Shown: piece by piece, positions 36,397 through 47,934 of the stretch
Layout: the number at the start of each line of letters is the position of its first letter
Position numbering within the stretch: the first letter of the stretch is position 1
Source of the DNA: Plantago major
Taxonomy: Eukaryota; Streptophyta; Magnoliopsida; Lamiales; Plantaginaceae
Assembly (NCBI GenBank): GCA_026545765.1
Contig: JAIFAC010000127.1
Location: 62,001-126,000, forward strand
Direction: 5' to 3'
DNA length: 64,000 bases
Translations under genes and position numbers: made by a program
The notes under the pieces: model-generated
Seen by the model: the letters and a program-made list of their open reading frames with translations, nothing else
Told to the model about the DNA's origin: nothing
Database searches by the model: none

Positions 36397-37172
36397 TCAT
36401 CTTGTTGTTACTAGCATTTCAAGCTTTTCTACGCCGTAGTCATCCTCACTTTCCATAATGATGTTTCTCCTTTCTCGAGGATTCTTCTTTAGAATCCTCA
36501 AGAATAGTTCTTGAACCTTTCTCGAGAGTTCATCATTAGAGGTGTTTTTTATTTCCTTCATAGAATACAACATGAATTGATTCTTCAATTTTCTTTGTTC
36601 TTTGTTGTAAACTCAGAGCTTTGCTATTTGTGGAATAACCAAGAAAACACCTTCATCCGCCTTTGGTTGAAATGTTCTTTATAATCTTTCCCATTGTTTA
36701 GAACAAAACATCTACAACCAAATACTCTCGATGTTCGATATTAGGGGTCTACCAACCAAGATTTCATAGGGTCTTGTCATGGTGTTTGTTTATCAAACAT
36801 CTATTTTGAGTGTAGCAAGTCGTTTACGCCTTCAACCCAATAAATTTCACTTATTTCAAAGGTCACTAGCATTGTCCTTGCAGCCTTCTTTTTATGGTTC
36901 TGCTTTTCCTTCGCAACACCATTTTGTTGAGGTGTTCTTACAGAGGAAAGTTGGTGTTGTATACCTTGCAGTACAAAACTCCTTTATGTAATCGTGACAA
37001 ACTCAAGACTATGGTCTGTTCTGATTGCAGATACCTTGTCATTTTTCATGAATTCAAGCTTTTTCAAAGAAGTTTGGTATCTCCACCGCATCGATTTGTG
37101 TTTCGTAAAGACAACCCAAGTGAATCTTGAGAAGTCATCTACAACAACTGCATTCATACTTCTTTCCCGCAT
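36397..37172 (-). pseudogene. Integrase of the inner element, frameshifted
   Basis: The minus frame 36,984-37,172 contains VVVDDFSRFTWVVFTKHK, the second catalytic-Asp region of copia integrases. Further along the strand (about 36,710-36,580) FVLNNGKDYKEHF-like and ADEGVFLGYS blocks mark the integrase C-terminus. The frame 36,397-36,588 is the acidic hinge toward reverse transcriptase. Several frame changes intervene. Confidence 0.75.
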
Positions 37173-37179
37173 AACTAGT

Positions 37180-38555
37180 TACGTATGATTCAAAAGATCC
37201 ATGTGTAAAAGTTGCAGTGGTCTAACACTAGAGTGTCTCGATTGACTTGAAAGAGATCTTAGATTGTTTCCATCCGACAGTGCGTAATGTATACCATCCT
37301 TTCCGAAGATGTTCGAAGGCCAACCACTAACTCTTTCGCAAGTCTATTCGTAGTTTTGAAGTTCAAGTGACTCATTCTTTTTCGTGCCATAACCAAAGGC
37401 TCTTCTCAGGTGACCAGATTGACTCACCATGAGACATTCTTCAACAGGCAGATGCCCAATCGGCAACATAAAGACCGCTTTCGCCGACCAACTAAGACCG
37501 CTTTGACTCATTGTCAATTAGTTTGCAGATTTAGCTTTGAATTTTATAGTAAAACCTCGTTCGCAAACCGCTCATGCTAAATAGATTATATTTCAAATCC
37601 TTAACATGTAATACGCCGCTGATTGTTAAAGTCCCCAATTTGACGCTACAAATCCCAGAGAGGGATTTAATTCTCTAGCAACTGATATCCGTCCCGCTGC
37701 AAGCTTTGTAATCAACCAGATTTGCTTTCTCGCATGTGCTTTCCGCATCCACTATCAAATAGCCATTGTGCTTTAGTCCAGAGGCATTCTGCATACACAA
37801 CAGAAACAGAGATTAGGTTCTCATATCTTTGATGGAACCGCCGTAATTAAAAGTTCTTCCAAGAGGAATCCATTTTGAATGAATTTCTTTGAAATATGCT
37901 TTATTCTGACAGAACGTAAGGAGGAATTCTATTTCAATGAATGTTATCATTAGTAAGAATTATTTTCTTCCTCGTGTTCCTAGGTGCTCCATATGATGCT
38001 TTCAGACACTGTCGTTTCGAAGTTTGCTTTTCAAAGAACTTAGCCTTCCTCGCCGATTTCTTCTAGCCTGCATTCAGATTTTCAAGGCTTGATTTAACTT
38101 CCACTTCTAATAATTGCTTTGAGCAATTCTAGCTTTCACCATCGCTCGCTCCCGCTTGTACTCATGAGCAAGTTGTTTTCCGATGCCTTTGTAGCCAATA
38201 CTGCTTTCGAGCACTTGAAGCTATCTCGAGATCTTTTCTCAAGCCTTTGCTAGTCTCTCGTCGGGTCCAATTTCTTTCCGTAAAGTGACATGGGAGAATT
38301 TGCCTCGCAATTCTACCTTTTGAGAGACATAGCATCGCTGGTGTTTACACTTTTCAAAGGTTGTGTTTCTTTCGTAGACATGCCCAACAGCTTTTGTTTT
38401 GATTTGTTTTTCCCACAAAGGTTTGGTCGAATCGCCTTTCCTTTGTCAACAATCTTTGTCTTCTCACCGATACTATAGATTGTATGGAACCGCTCTTCGA
38501 AAGTACTTACAAAGTTCCTTCACCTATCTGGGATCTAGGTTCAAGTGTTTGTGAA
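37180..38555 (-). pseudogene. Gag/protease remnant of the inner element
   Basis: Only about 1.4 kb separates the primer-binding site from integrase, too short for a complete copia gag plus protease. In broken frames I see HEYKRERAMVKAR (gag C-terminal helix region, near 38,150) and GVLHVKDLKYNLFS (near 37,620), the stretch that normally follows the protease active site. The gag N-terminal core and zinc knuckle are not found. Confidence 0.6.
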
Positions 38556-38560
38556 CCTCC

Positions 38561-38572
38561 GCCTCGATACCA
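38561..38572 (-). promoter_or_regulatory. Primer-binding site (initiator tRNA-Met type)
   Basis: On the minus strand, two bases after the 5' LTR end (CAACA), the text is TGGTATCGAGGC. The usual plant copia site is TGGTATCAGAGC. The only difference falls at the CAG word, like the discrepancies between the LTRs. Confidence 0.8.
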
Positions 38573-38574
38573 CT

Positions 38575-40249
38575 TGTTGGTCCAGATAACGGCAAAGTAA
38601 AAGACTAGAGGCGCGGGGAATAGTCTTTAAAACTTTTGTCGATAAAACTATTTCTCGATATCTAAATAGATATCCGATACTTAGAATCAGAGCGGAAGAC
38701 TTAATAAAGATAAGTGCGTAAAGCTAAAGTGTGTGTGTGTGTGTCAAATGTAAATACGTAAAGGTAAATAACATGTTAAGTATAGTGGTATCCGGAGGCG
38801 TAATCCTCCAACTAATCCACTTCGTCTACCAGAGACCTAGAATTCACTAGAATGTATAATTGAGTTCACCTTACAATAAACCTATTCTAAGATTCTTAAC
38901 AATTGGTTCCCAACCAAATGTTCCCCGAGTTGTTCCCCGCTTTCACGCCCAAGTACTTCCGCACTCAAACCTTCGAGTTATTCCCTAGCTTCCCAAGCTA
39001 AGTACTTCCTATACTCAATAACCTTGAGTTATTCCTTAGTTTCCCAAATCAAGTACTTCCTATACTCCTAACCTTGGAGTTATTCCCCATTTTTCAAACT
39101 AAGTACTTCCGTACTCCACGCTTATGGTGTTGGTTTTGGTTCGAGTTGTCGATGAGCTTCTTTAATAACTTATTCATTATTCAGATAGCTCGTGAATCAA
39201 GTATACTTAATACACTTTTCAATGTATGGTATCTTGTTCTTTTACCGACCCAAGTCTTAGATAAATGTTCAAGAGAATGAATCTCGATACTTGATCTTTC
39301 GCTTCAACTCTTTCACGTATAGCTATGCTTGTTTAGGATCGTGACACTTAGAACTTCAAAGGTTACTCAAGATCAAAAGCTTTGGTCGCAATGTAAAGCT
39401 TTGAGGATAAGTAAGTTGCTTTGAGAGAGTAAGATGTTCAAAGCTTTCAAAGTATGTCGTGTCTTGTGTGTCTTCTCAAGCCTAAGTGTTGATATTTATA
39501 GATGAATTTGAGTGCCGCTTGAATAGTATCCGTTAGCTCAAATTCAAACTATTGATATCTCGTATAGTATCAGAAAGGTGTTTTGTCTTCTTCGTAAGTC
39601 GCCGCTTTTATTCGCATATCTCGTCTGCATTAAATGCATTGTACTATACTTTTGTCCTCAGAAGTAACGAACTATGCTTTGTATCGTAGACTAGTGTTAT
39701 CCGATTCTTTGCACGCCCTTATCTTCAATCTTCGATACCAATCGCTTATTGAAACAACTTTGTTTGCAATATATATATATTTCTTTTCGTAAATGTGGTT
39801 AATGCTCAAGGTATCCGAGAATAGATATCTGTGGACACTTTTCTTGTTTTCAGATAGTTTTATTTCTCGATATCTTGTGACACAAAGTTGTTTAAAACTA
39901 TTCGTGTCTTCAAGATATCCGCTAAGATATCTCAAAAATGCCAGAATCTTGTGCTTCTTCAAGTCTTCAATGTCGCTGAGCTTGTTCCGCTTGGATGTCT
40001 TCTTCGTCTTCTTCATAAAATAAAATTACATTTTGAGACCTAACATCCTATACAAGATTAGCTAGACTATCATACTTAGTGGGTTTCCTCTTTACAATGT
40101 TCAAGTGAACCAAGAGTACTAATCACCTTTCTGAGACTAAGATAAGTCATCATGTTGCTTGATCAAAATCTAAAAAGATATTTCTAACAAAATATCTAAC
40201 AAATTTCCTAACAAATTGCTCAAGAAATTTCCCAACAAATTTCCCAACA
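38575..40249 (-). repeat. 5' LTR of the inner copia element
   Basis: Partner of 26,723-28,401. On the minus strand it begins TGTTGGGAAATTTG and ends CTGGACCAACA (TG...CA). Promoter function is expected of a 5' LTR; an AT-rich atatatatatttc tract is at about 39,770. Confidence 0.9.
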
Positions 40250-40254
40250 ATTTT
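40250..40254. repeat. Target-site duplication of the inner element, right copy (ATTTT)
   Basis: Matches 26,718-26,722. Confidence 0.85.
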
Positions 40255-41195
40255 GATACGTATAGTCCTTCGTAAGAGGAAGTCAAGGAACAAATGGTGA
40301 AGGATCCGCAATGATGTATGAGAAACTCTTCAAGGAATGGAAGACTTCTAAAACTCCTCAAGAAAACCGAGAAGGAGAACTACAATCAAAGACACCATTG
40401 TCAAACCGAAGTCAAGTAACAAAGAAGGACACTGAACTGTTCAAGGTAACCACTGAACTATCTAATGAAAAGAAGGTCATTGCAAAGTGGAACTCCTCTA
40501 CTTCTAGACTTAATGATATGCTTGATATGGATAATGATGGACCATCGCCTAGGTACACCGGTAGTTATGATGCTTCTTTTGATAAGAAACTTGGGTGCAA
40601 CATGAACTGCACTGTTAACCCTGAAACCCCAGAAGTTGTCAAACCTCTTTATGAGCTCATAAAAGGCCCTGTGTTTGTCAAAGAAAAAGATTTTTTTGTG
40701 TGCACTTACTGTCACAAACTTGGTCACAAAAAACCTTACCGTTTCAAGTACCAAAAGGACTTAAAAAGGGAACATGTTGATTCCTCCAACCTCAGTGACC
40801 TCTCCAAGAATCCCTCCCTTCTTGCCTCTACCAAACAAAACAGTGATTCCGATGTTAGCTGCGATGTTGTGACAACATCCACTTCAACAGAGACTGAAAG
40901 ATGTAATCCTAAGTCTCTGAAGTCTATCCCTGGTTCTCCTAAACGAGGTAAATCTCCAGGCAATCATGATGTTGTGTCAACATCTAAGTCAACAGAGACC
41001 AATGGAAATAACCCTAAACTTGTCAAGTCTACACCTGGTTCTCCTAAACGAGGTAAACCTCCAAGACAGATAAGAAAACACAAGAATGTTTCGAACCAGA
41101 ATTGGGTAGCTAAAGAAAAACATACTTGCAATGTTGTTTTTCTGCTACTTCTCCTAACAATGCAGGAAAATGGTACTTCACAAAGGTTGCTCTAG
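40255..41195 (+). pseudogene. Gag, C-terminal part (outer element)
   Basis: Continues the gag interrupted at 26,722. The long frame opens at 40,311. It has a helical Lys/Glu-rich region and then CTYCHKLGHKKPYRF at 40,701-40,745. This is a second zinc knuckle in which the last Cys is replaced by Arg (CGT at 40,740-40,742). Next comes a Ser/Thr/Pro-rich tail with a repeated motif, LKSIPGSPKRGKSPG and VKSTPGSPKRGKPPR (about 34 residues apart), preceded by TSTSTET / TSKSTET. The tail tandem repeat resembles a basic nucleic-acid-binding linker. The frame is lost near the protease boundary. Confidence 0.82.
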
Positions 41196-41610
41196 GCACA
41201 TGACCGTAACCCATCAAACTTGTCAAATTTGTCTCTCAAAAGATGTGCAGGACATATGGAGGAGGATACCAAAGTAAAATCCTTGGAAAGGGAACACAGT
41301 GCCTTAAAGGATATCCTAAACTTTTAAATGTTCTTCTTGTTGAGGGTTTAACGGCTAATCTTGTCAGTATAAGCCACCTGTGTGATGATGATCTGAAAGT
41401 CAAGTTTGATAAACGTTTTTGCAAAGTTTATACTTGTGTGGACAAATTAACTGTGATGACAGTGTTAGATCTCGTGACAACCGCTATGTGATGGACGCCT
41501 TCAAATGCAATGTTGCTCAACATGATGATGCAACATTATGGCACAAGAAATTGGGACATGTCAATTACAGAATCTGAGAAGATCATCAAACACAATGTTG
41601 TGACAAAATA
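41183..41610 (+). pseudogene. Protease and gag-pre-integrase region (outer element)
   Basis: GCSRHMT is readable at 41,185-41,205, the segment just after the protease active-site Asp-Ser-Gly, but the three active-site codons are corrupted in this assembly. The frame 41,243-41,491 carries LLVEGLTANLVSISHLCDDDL. LWHKKLGHVNYR near 41,540 is the His/Cys pre-integrase motif. The product would release gag and pol proteins from the polyprotein. Confidence 0.78.
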
Positions 41611-42310
41611 AGCTTACCAATGCAGGAAGCATGTGTGGTGACTGCTTCCGGGAAAACAAACCAAGGCAAGACACCACCTCCAGTTCAAGGACAAAAAGAG
41701 GTACTTTTAATCGCTTTAACTCTCAGATATGGATCTCATGGGTCCCGAGAAGCTAAAAGTTTGGGAGGAGCCCGATATATCTATGTTATAGTTGATGATT
41801 TCTCTAGATATACTGGGTCAATTTTTTGAAAGAAAATCAAACTTTGAATCCTTCAAAAACTGCATGCAAAATGTTGTAATCAAGACTCTACTATGGTCCA
41901 AAGAATTGATCCGACCATGGTAAAGAATTTGAGAATCAATTTTTGATAAGTAATCGTGAAAAGAAAGGGATCATGCATGAATACTCAGCCCTAAGACACC
42001 ACAACAAAATGGTGTCCGAAAGGAAAATAGGACTCTTCAAGAAATGGTCGAGTGATGTCGAGCCCAATGAACTCGCCAAAAGGTTGTGGGTCAAGTCAGA
42101 ACACTGCTTGTCACATAATCAATCGTGTTTATCTTCGTCCAGGTACTATGACCACTCCCTATGATTTTTTGAAAGGTAGAAAACCCAATCTTAAGTACTT
42201 TCATGTCTTTGGATGTGTGTGTTACATACTCAATGATAGGGAACATCTAGGGAAGTTTGATGCTAAAAGTGACAAAGGAATCTTTGTAAGGTACTCAAAA
42301 TAGTCATGCG
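41611..42310 (+). pseudogene. Integrase core (outer element), frameshifted
   Basis: ASGKTNQGKTP marks the zinc-binding end. The catalytic-core blocks are ATGGATCTCATGGGTCC (the Asp in DLMGP, near 41,730), YIYVIVDDFSRYTG (41,790-41,815) and the HEYSA segment near 41,975. FHVFGCVCYILND, then FDAKSDKGIFVRYS (42,150-42,300), form the C-terminal part. The frame changes at least four times. Integrase would insert the cDNA into the genome. Confidence 0.82.
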
Positions 42311-42949
42311 ATAGAATATACAATCTTAGATTGCAAACTATACAAGAATCAGAATGTTTCCTTTGATGACTCGAGTCCTATGCCCGTAAGAAGATCTCTG
42401 CAGTCAATAAAGTTATCGACACGACTTCGACTCTTCTACACATGGGAACGCTCTGCACACTATGACTCGCAAATGATCAAAGTGAAAGAACCCATGATGT
42501 GGGCAATGTTGCCAACATCCTCACCCTCACGTGCAATGTCGACTCAACATTCAGCCAACATCCTGCATTTCCACCCCGTTGATGAAGAACAAGCTGATCC
42601 CACAAGGAGACCGAGGTCAATCGATAATGCCTCTGGCATTAATGCTGCACCTACGCTGCAAGATCCTCTTTACCCTGACTCACGCAAGGATCCTCCTCCC
42701 AGAATTCGCAAAGATCATCCCGCCCTGTGTAATTGGAAATCCAGGAGGGAGGACACTGAGGGGAAACACGCGCAAAAACTACAAGGAGACACTCAGACTT
42801 GCTGAAATTTGTCACTCTGTAAGTTCCTCGTGCTTTGTTTCTTTAATTGAACCTAAAAATGTGAAAGAGGCCCTTACAGATGATTTTCGATAGAAGCAAT
42901 GCAAGATGAGCTTCTTCAATTCCAAACAAATGAAGTCTGACACTTGTTC

Positions 42950-43640
42950 CCGCCCATAACATAAAATGTCATAGGAACCAAGTGGATTTTCAAAAATAAG
43001 AGTGATGAGAAAGGGTAGTTGTAAAGAACAAAGCCGATTGGTTGCTCAAGGTTACACTCAAGTAGAAGGCATTGATTTTGATGAAACCTTCATTCCCCTG
43101 CTAGACTAGAATCTATTCGCTTCTTTAGCCATAGCATGTTGTCTTAAAATAAAACTCAAACAAATGGATGTTAAAGGAGCTTTCTGAATGGCTACGCTGA
43201 CAAAGAAGTGTATGTTCAACAACCCGGAGGGTTTGAAGATCCTCTTTACCCGACCATGTTTTTAAACTAAGAAAAGCATCAGATGGTTTGAAACAAGCCC
43301 TCGTGCTTGGTATGCTAGACCGATCAATTTTAGTCGATTAGGTTTAAGAGGGTGAGGGAGATCAAACTCTATTTATCCTCATGAAAGGAAAGGACATATG
43401 CATCGCACAAATCTATGTCGATGATATTGTCTTTCGTGCTACTAACCCTCTTTGCTAGAAAAGTTTGTTCAAGCCATGACAGAACCTTTGAGATGAACAT
43501 GATTGGTGAACTCGCTTTCTTCGGGGCTCCAGACACAGAAACAGATGGCCTCTTTATCTCTCAAGAGAAATATGCCAAGAATCTTATCAAAAATTTGTCC
43601 GAAAATGCCAAACCTTCCAAAGACTCCCATGGCTAATGCC
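42950..43640 (+). pseudogene. Reverse transcriptase (outer element), complete in length but frameshifted
   Basis: Blocks in order: IGTKWIFKNK (from 42,971), DKEVYVQQPGGFEDP (from 43,198), a LKQAPRAWY-like block (about 43,290), IYVDDIVF with the catalytic YVDD (43,410-43,433), and the frame 43,415-43,636 with GELAFFGAP and ISQEKYAKNL. No large internal deletion is visible, in contrast to the inner element. Numerous single-base shifts break the frame. Confidence 0.83.
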
Positions 43641-43825
43641 TCAAACTCAAAGAAAACGATGTTGGGACGATTTATGACCCAACATTGTATAGATCAATGA
43701 TTGAAGTCTCAGATCTCTCACCACCGACCGACATCATGTTCTCTCGCTTGTATGTGCTAGGTATCAATCCAAACCCAAAACACCTCATCTAACCGCTCAC
43801 AAAAGAATCATTCGATATATATATC

Positions 43826-44330
43826 GTGAACTTAATCTTGGATTATGGTATGCATGTGATTCAAACACTAACTGCTGGGATTCGTGATTCCGATTGGGGT
43901 GACTTAGATGATCGAAAATCAACTAGTGGAGGTTGTTTTTATCTTGGACCAAATCTTGTGTCATGGTATAGTAAGAAACAAAATTGTGTGTCTCTCTCAA
44001 CTGCTAAATCTGAATATGTAGTCATTGGAGTCAGGTGTCTCAACTAATTTGGTCGAACAATATGCTACATGAATACGGGTTCCAAAGTGACACTCTTTTG
44101 ATGTTTTGTGATAACTTATGCCATTCACATTTCCAAGAATCGCTCAACACTCACGCACCAAGCATATAGACATTCAACATCATTTTGTTAGAGACTTGGT
44201 CAGCAAACAAATTATTGACATACAACACATTGATACCACAAATCAGTTAGCTGACATCTTCACAAAGCCTCTGGATAAGGAGAGATTCTTCAGTTTGAGA
44301 AGGTCTCTCGTCTATGTACTATTTGACGTG
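43826..44330 (+). pseudogene. RNase H and end of pol (outer element)
   Basis: The frame 43,826-44,047 contains DRKSTSGGCFYLGPNLVSWY and KQNCVSLSTAKSEYVVIG, the usual copia RNase H blocks. The frame from 44,118 contains TKHIDIQHHFVRDLV and TNQLADIFTKPLD, the normal C-terminal end of pol. A short shift separates the two. Confidence 0.85.
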
Positions 44331-45752
44331 ATTTGTTGCAAGCAATGTCGACATAACATCACGGCCAACATTGACTTCGTGTTTATCCTTTTGCTGATTT
44401 ACTTTTTCTTTTTTCATTGTGTTTGTGTGCTCCTGTGCTTCTGTACTGGTCTATGGATGTTTCTGTTTTGTAGCTTACAGGGGTGATGCTTAGGGTTTGA
44501 AAGGCTATTTGAAACCAAGGTTGAAAGGGATCGAGTCTCCGTGGTTTGCTTATGTAAAACCCACTTTTGTCGCTATTATTTTTACTGTATCATTTAACTC
44601 GCACTTGATGTTGCCTCCGTCCTTTATGCTTAATAAATCTAATGAATTATGATAAAAGGGTCAAGTGTTTCACGAGGATCGTGTCAAGGTTTCAAATACT
44701 ATCCAGATATCGACGTGGCCAATGTGTCATATGTCGTGAGGGTTGATGGCATGTATTGGAAACCGACACGCACAAAAGTGTCGATTCTCGTAATGCTGCT
44801 GGTTCACTTTCTGAGCACCAAATTACCCAATGTGGTCAAATGAGTGATTTTATGCCATGAGACGTGTGTTTGCCTAACTCCGTGACAGTTTTCGCTTTGG
44901 AGCGGATTCATACGTGTTTCAATTATTCGACATGGTTCACGGTCATGGTCACCCCCACTCAAACTTCGCTAATTGTTCAATTTAATTTTCGAGGCATTGT
45001 CGAGTGTGTTTCTTTGGTATTCCTTCTTTCGCTCGTCAGCAGATCGCGGTGTTAATCGAATCGCACATCTTGAGACTCGTTTCGGCCGATTTACATTAAG
45101 AGTGGTCCGATTTCAATGTTGTCATCAATGTTGAGCCAACATTCGTGACAACATCGATCGGTTTCAAGGACTTTGCTCTTTTGCCGTGATTTTTTCAGGT
45201 TTCTATGTGTTTTAAATGTGTTTTCGTCATTTGAGGGGGGTACTTGTCTCTTACATCCGTCTTTTTTTTTTTTGGGAATCTGTTAGGTTTCTTACTCATA
45301 CTTGATCTTGATTTGTTTCCTAAATCAAAAATGTACCTCCCTAAGTTGAATATTGAGAATCTTCTTCATGATTGACCTAATTGATACGGTTTTCATTTGC
45401 TTTCCTTAATCTCATATTAACAGTTGTGTACAGATCTTGGTTAGTGCTTTGATATATATGTTTATGATCTATGAAGCAAACCAAACCAAAAACACAATCC
45501 TCCAACCATATTAACCATATTACTCCCTCTCATTAGCCCACTTCTCCACCACTAATTAAAACTGCCGCCCACCTAAACCACAATCATTACATCCAAAAAC
45601 CAAAAAGTAGTTTTTTTTTTTTTTTTTTTACTACACCCAAGCCGCGGTTAAAACAAAAACTCCTCACCTTCCACACACTATTCACCTGTCACTCTCAAAC
45701 AAATTCCTCTCCCGCTCATCCTCCTTCATCTCTGCACTCACTAATCTGGACA
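44331..45752 (+). other. Spacer between pol and the third ORF (outer element)
   Basis: About 1.4 kb without a recognisable protein. A poly-T run of 14 lies at about 45,261 and one of 19 at about 45,611. The C/T-rich stretch 45,660-45,750 directly before the third ORF resembles a leader and may belong to a separate subgenomic or spliced transcript. Any splice site is inference only. Confidence 0.45.
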
Positions 45753-47732
45753 ATGTCTTCTCCAACAAAACCCGTCTTGCCCAGATTTTCGTTGCAAACA
45801 CCTGAGGGGGAGCAAGCATACCCTCTCCCCATCCGTGCAGGACCGGCCGATTTCGAGATTCCAGTGTATGAGCTAAGTGAGGGATCGGAAGAGGGTGTTG
45901 AAAAATCCCCATCTCCAGTACCAAAACCACCATCTCCAACATCACCTACTCAACCTGAAAAACCCCAAACCGAGTCTTCACCATCAAACCCCTCTCAATT
46001 TGCTGCAGAAACTCTTGTTAATTTGGGAACTGCACCGGTCGACCTGCCAAAGGATCTGAGGGATGATGATGAAAGCCCAATGGGGGTAGAGAAAGATACT
46101 CCCATGGAAGATGCTAGGAAAGATGTTGAACATACTGAAGTTCAACATGCAGATCTGGGAGAAAACCCCCAAAACCCTTCATCTGTTGAGAAGGATGATG
46201 TGCAAATGTCGACAAAACAGAGGAAAAGGCTACCGATGGCCCGAATGGTGATGAGAACCATCAACCTCAGACTCAACATGTTGAGAAGCCCGCAACGAGC
46301 CTACTATCGAACCGCTTGTTGTGGAAGATTGGAAGTCGATGACTCAGAGAAAACTAAAAGCGACCTATGAATGTAGATGAGGATGTTGTTTCAACATCTA
46401 CGCCTTCATGATAATAACAATGAAGTGAATGATGAAAGTTCGATGATCGGAGGATTATGAGCGAACGGAAGATGACTCGAGGATGAGTCAATGATTGATG
46501 AAGAAGATCGAGTAATGCCGATGAAAGCTCGATGACTCAAGACTATGAGGTCAAGCAGAGGAAGAGTCCAAGATGAATCACTGATGATGAGGATGTCATT
46601 CTCGAGAAGAACAAATTGAAGATCCTGAGGTAAATGATCTACCCTCTGAACCTGTTTATGTAGATGGTTCTGATTGGGATGAAGATGCAATCTCCCATTT
46701 ATTCTATGCTGACAAGAACTTAGAAAAATATGGAAAAATAAAAAATAATGCAATGGATGTTGAAAAGGTAATCAAAGAGGAATCATTTGAAGAGTATAAC
46801 TTAGTTGCTTATCTGAAGAAAAGGAAACTCTATCATGCTGTTACCCAAAATGTCGCTTTGTTCCTGAAATCATCAAAGAATTCTATGCACATTTATCTGA
46901 GAATTTTGGAGTTGAAGGGCATGGTAAACATCACTGTGTGTATCTTAGGGGTGATGTATTTTTCTTGAATTCTAAGGATATCAATAATGTGCTGCATAGA
47001 AATAGGGGTGAGGTTGAGACCCCTGTAGAGGTAACTATGGATGAGATTGCTAGGGAGCTAACTGCAGAAAAACTACAATCTTGGCCTAGTGGGACTTTGA
47101 ACTTGAAATATTGTTGTTCTCTAGTCTCTGTTCTTGCCAGATCTCGCATAACCGGTCGCCATCTTCCAACAACAACAAGCTCAGTCAAGAGGCAGCCATG
47201 TTGCTCTACAGGATCAAAATGGGCTACAATGTCAATCTGGGAGAAAGAATTCTCAAGCACCTAGAGAATTCCAAGAATAGAGGGATCAGAGACCATTTGA
47301 TTCTCCCATCCACCATCTTTGCAGTCCTTCAGTTGCAGGGTATTGAGGTCAAAGCCAATGATGTCTATCATTCCAACTTCAAATCTAATCACAGTCACCA
47401 AGCAACTGCTGGAAACACATGACAGGATCTGTGATCTTCCATGGGTGGATCCTGAAGTTCCTGTGGACATGGATGTGGAGGAGAATATTCCTCTTCCTAC
47501 AGGCAATGCGGATGCACCGTAAAGTTCTCAGGTCAGCCAACGCTCCAAAGTTGGCCTACATGTTGACTCAACATTGATCCCTAGCATTGAAACTCTTTCT
47601 GCAGGTACCCTAACTGATCAGGACAAGCTAATTCTGGAGCAAATCAAAGGACTTGATGAGCAGATTTCCAACAATCTGAAGTTCAGAAGCACTCCAGTGT
47701 CTTTTCTTTCCTCACAAAAAGGGGGAGAATAG
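45753..47732 (+). pseudogene. Third ORF after pol (outer element), frameshifted
   Basis: It starts ATG 45,753. Residues 1-150 are Pro/Ser/Glu-rich and low-complexity (PSPVPKPPSPTSP). The frame shifts near 46,215. From about 46,750 a folded domain appears: YNLVAYLKKRKLYHAVTQ, then in the next frame EIIKEFYAHLSENFG, HHCVYLRGDVFFL and a helical SRITGRHLPTTT region. This is the pattern of the so-called putative plant transposon protein domain found in SIRE-type third ORFs. It ends near a TAG at 47,730. Sometimes described as envelope-like, it shows no signal peptide or membrane segment here, so I do not call it an envelope. Confidence 0.68.
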
Positions 47733-47920
47733 ATACTTGAAATTTTTATTTCTATTCATTGTGGGTCTGTAATATTTTAAATTCTCTAGAACATTATCTT
47801 AGCTGTCTGATTAAGGAGGAGATTATCTTAGCTGTCTGGTTAAGGGGGAGATTAGCTCTTAAGTTGTTCTTAGTTATGTTTCTACTAACCTCTTGTTTTG
47901 TTTTGTGATGAAAGACTAAG

Positions 47921-47934
47921 TTTAAGGGGGAGAT
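47921..47934 (+). promoter_or_regulatory. Polypurine tract of the outer element
   Basis: tttaagggggagat directly precedes the 3' LTR. Similar purine tracts occur upstream at about 47,717 (aaaaagggggagaat), 47,812 (ttaaggaggagatt) and 47,841 (ttaagggggagatt). Confidence 0.85.

Larger units (their letters stand above)
26723..40249 (-). mobile_element. Inner Ty1/copia retrotransposon, minus strand, non-autonomous
   Basis: A 13.5-kb element inserted in the gag of the outer copia, in opposite orientation, with a 5-bp ATTTT duplication. LTRs are 26,723-28,401 (3' LTR) and 38,575-40,249 (5' LTR). Minus-strand order from the right is: 5' LTR, primer-binding site, very short gag/protease remnants, integrase, a reverse transcriptase with an internal deletion, RNase H, a long third-ORF region and the 3' LTR. 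Loss of most of gag and of the reverse transcriptase catalytic centre makes it dependent on other elements. Confidence 0.9.

Noticed and set aside
44649-45055. Two short frames between pol and the third ORF
   Set aside because: No similarity to known retrotransposon proteins and no conserved motif; treated as spacer.
45753-47732. True envelope gene of a plant retrovirus
   Set aside because: No signal peptide or membrane-spanning segment is visible. The position after pol alone does not justify the name.
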